NCBI GenBank assembly: GCA_903898725.1
Contig: CAIUGQ010000119.1
Span: 1-6,129 of the forward strand
Length of the DNA: 6,129 nucleotides
From: an uncultured Burkholderiales bacterium
GTDB taxonomy: Bacteria; Pseudomonadota; Gammaproteobacteria; Burkholderiales; Burkholderiaceae_E
Reading direction: 5' to 3'
Shown: piece after piece, positions 5,613 to 6,129 of the stretch
Layout: every line of letters starts with the position of its first letter
Position numbering within the stretch: position 1 is the first letter of the stretch
The notes under the pieces: model-generated
Databases searched by the model: none
Told to the model about the DNA's origin: nothing
Seen by the model: only the letters and a program-made list of their open reading frames with translations
Translations under genes and position numbers: made by a program

Positions 5613-6092
5613 TCAGTGCCGGACGTCGTCGCGGCCCTGCACGGTCATCATCGTGGCCTGCATCGTCGCGACGGTCCGGGCGCGGCCGTCGGCGACCGCG
5701 ATCGCCTCGCCATCGACGAATGTTACCGTCCGGCCGGCACGCCGGACACGGCCGGTGAACCGGAAGCGCTCGCCGGCGGCGGGCGCGAGGAAGTTGATCT
5801 TGAACTCGACGGTCAGCACGCCGGCGTCGGCGGCCATCAGCGTCGACGCGGCGTAGCCGCAGGCCGCGTCGAGCACCGAGGCGACCGCGCCGCCGTGCAC
5901 GAAGCCGTGCTGCTGGGTGAGCTCGACGTCGAAGGGCAGGTCGATGTCGACCTCGCCCGCTTCCACCCGGGTCATCGTGGCGCCCATCATCGACATGAAC
6001 CGCTGGCGGGCGAACGAGGCCCGCACGCGCGCCTCGAAGCGAGGGTCGGCGGGTTCGCGCCGCGGCGCGTCCAGGGCTGGCGTATCGGGCAT
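5613..6092 (-). CDS. PaaI-family hotdog-fold thioesterase
   Basis: A 159-residue single hotdog-domain protein of the PaaI/YdiI kind. It should hydrolyse an acyl- or aryl-CoA thioester to the free acid and CoA in the cytoplasm as a homotetramer or dimer of dimers. The family signature 'GFVHGGAVASVLDAACGYAA' covers residues 63-82. The HGG motif is at 66-68 and Asp75 nine residues later fits the catalytic acid position of PaaI proteins. The strand 'LTVEFKINFLAPA' (93-105) and the closing beta strands 'FRFTGRVRRAGRTVTFVDGEA' (about 110-130) complete the fold. The first 15 or so residues are polar and probably disordered. The ATG at 6092 has no convincing Shine-Dalgarno, so the exact start is less certain. 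As the first gene seen in the unit, it may relieve CoA trapping when branched-chain acyl-CoAs build up; that is inference. It is unlikely to be the true phenylacetate-pathway PaaI, as no paa genes are nearby. Confidence 0.9.
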   Translation of the reverse strand: MPDTPALDAPRREPADPRFEARVRASFARQRFMSMMGATMTRVEAGEVDIDLPFDVELTQQHGFVHGGAVASVLDAACGYAASTLMAADAGVLTVEFKINFLAPAAGERFRFTGRVRRAGRTVTFVDGEAIAVADGRARTVATMQATMMTVQGRDDVRH

Positions 6093-6129
6093 GGCGGGGG
6101 ATCGGGCGTGGCGTGGCCGGACGGGGCCC
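6093..6129. other. Right-edge 37-base stretch upstream of the thioesterase
   Basis: This short GC-rich stretch carries no recognisable promoter hexamers, operator-like dyad or good Shine-Dalgarno. On the minus strand it contains no stop codon in any frame, so it cannot be told whether it is a leader or the 3' end of another co-directional gene. Confidence 0.3.

Noticed and set aside
4340..5758. Long plus-strand open frame (472 codons) opposite isovaleryl-CoA dehydrogenase
   Set aside because: Same low-diversity composition (H, V, L, A, R-rich) and full overlap with a clear enzyme gene on the other strand; treated as a GC-driven shadow.
1..6129. CRISPR array, tRNA/rRNA, insertion sequence or phage genes
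   Set aside because: No regularly spaced repeats, cloverleaf-like sequence, transposase motifs or terminal inverted repeats were seen, and coding sequence occupies nearly the whole window.

Overview
All seven genes recognised here lie on the minus strand, so the window reads as one leftward transcription unit. The DNA is very GC-rich, with G or C in most third codon positions. The gene families, in particular an AceK beside an isovaleryl-CoA dehydrogenase, point to a high-GC proteobacterium, most likely a betaproteobacterium of the Burkholderiales type. That taxonomic call is an inference from gene content and codon use, with no phylogenetic marker to support it.

In transcription order (right to left) the window holds: a PaaI-type hotdog thioesterase (6092-5613); isovaleryl-CoA dehydrogenase (5578-4367); isocitrate dehydrogenase kinase/phosphatase AceK (start GTG, probably at 4353, ending 2542); a thiolase of the acetyl-CoA acetyltransferase type (2523-1327); a short-chain dehydrogenase/reductase of the C-factor (CsgA-like) kind (1247-570); a RidA/YjgF-family protein (576-133); and the first 24 codons of an acyl-CoA dehydrogenase (72-1, running off the left edge). 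Spacings are 34, 13 (or 1), 18, 79, -7 and 60 bases. There is no non-coding stretch over 300 bases, and no RNA gene, mobile element or CRISPR was seen. The leader and promoter of the unit, if it begins here, lie beyond the right edge.

The theme is leucine/branched-chain acyl-CoA catabolism. Isovaleryl-CoA dehydrogenase starts the CoA-bound part of leucine breakdown, which ends in acetyl-CoA and acetoacetate. The thiolase can turn acetoacetyl-CoA into two acetyl-CoA. AceK switches isocitrate dehydrogenase off by phosphorylation and on by dephosphorylation, so that acetyl-CoA carbon can enter the glyoxylate shunt. Having aceK here, with no aceA or aceB (isocitrate lyase, malate synthase) in the window, would link the switch to supply of a ketogenic amino acid. 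The thioesterase, SDR and RidA proteins are plausible accessory functions whose substrates cannot be told from sequence.

Each protein belongs to a known family, and no wholly new system is evident. The points most worth a second look are the aceK placement, a 20-base perfect palindrome inside an unusual C-terminal tail of AceK, the aceK ribosome-binding site built on the upstream stop codon, two short insertions in the isovaleryl-CoA dehydrogenase, and the translationally overlapping SDR-RidA pair.
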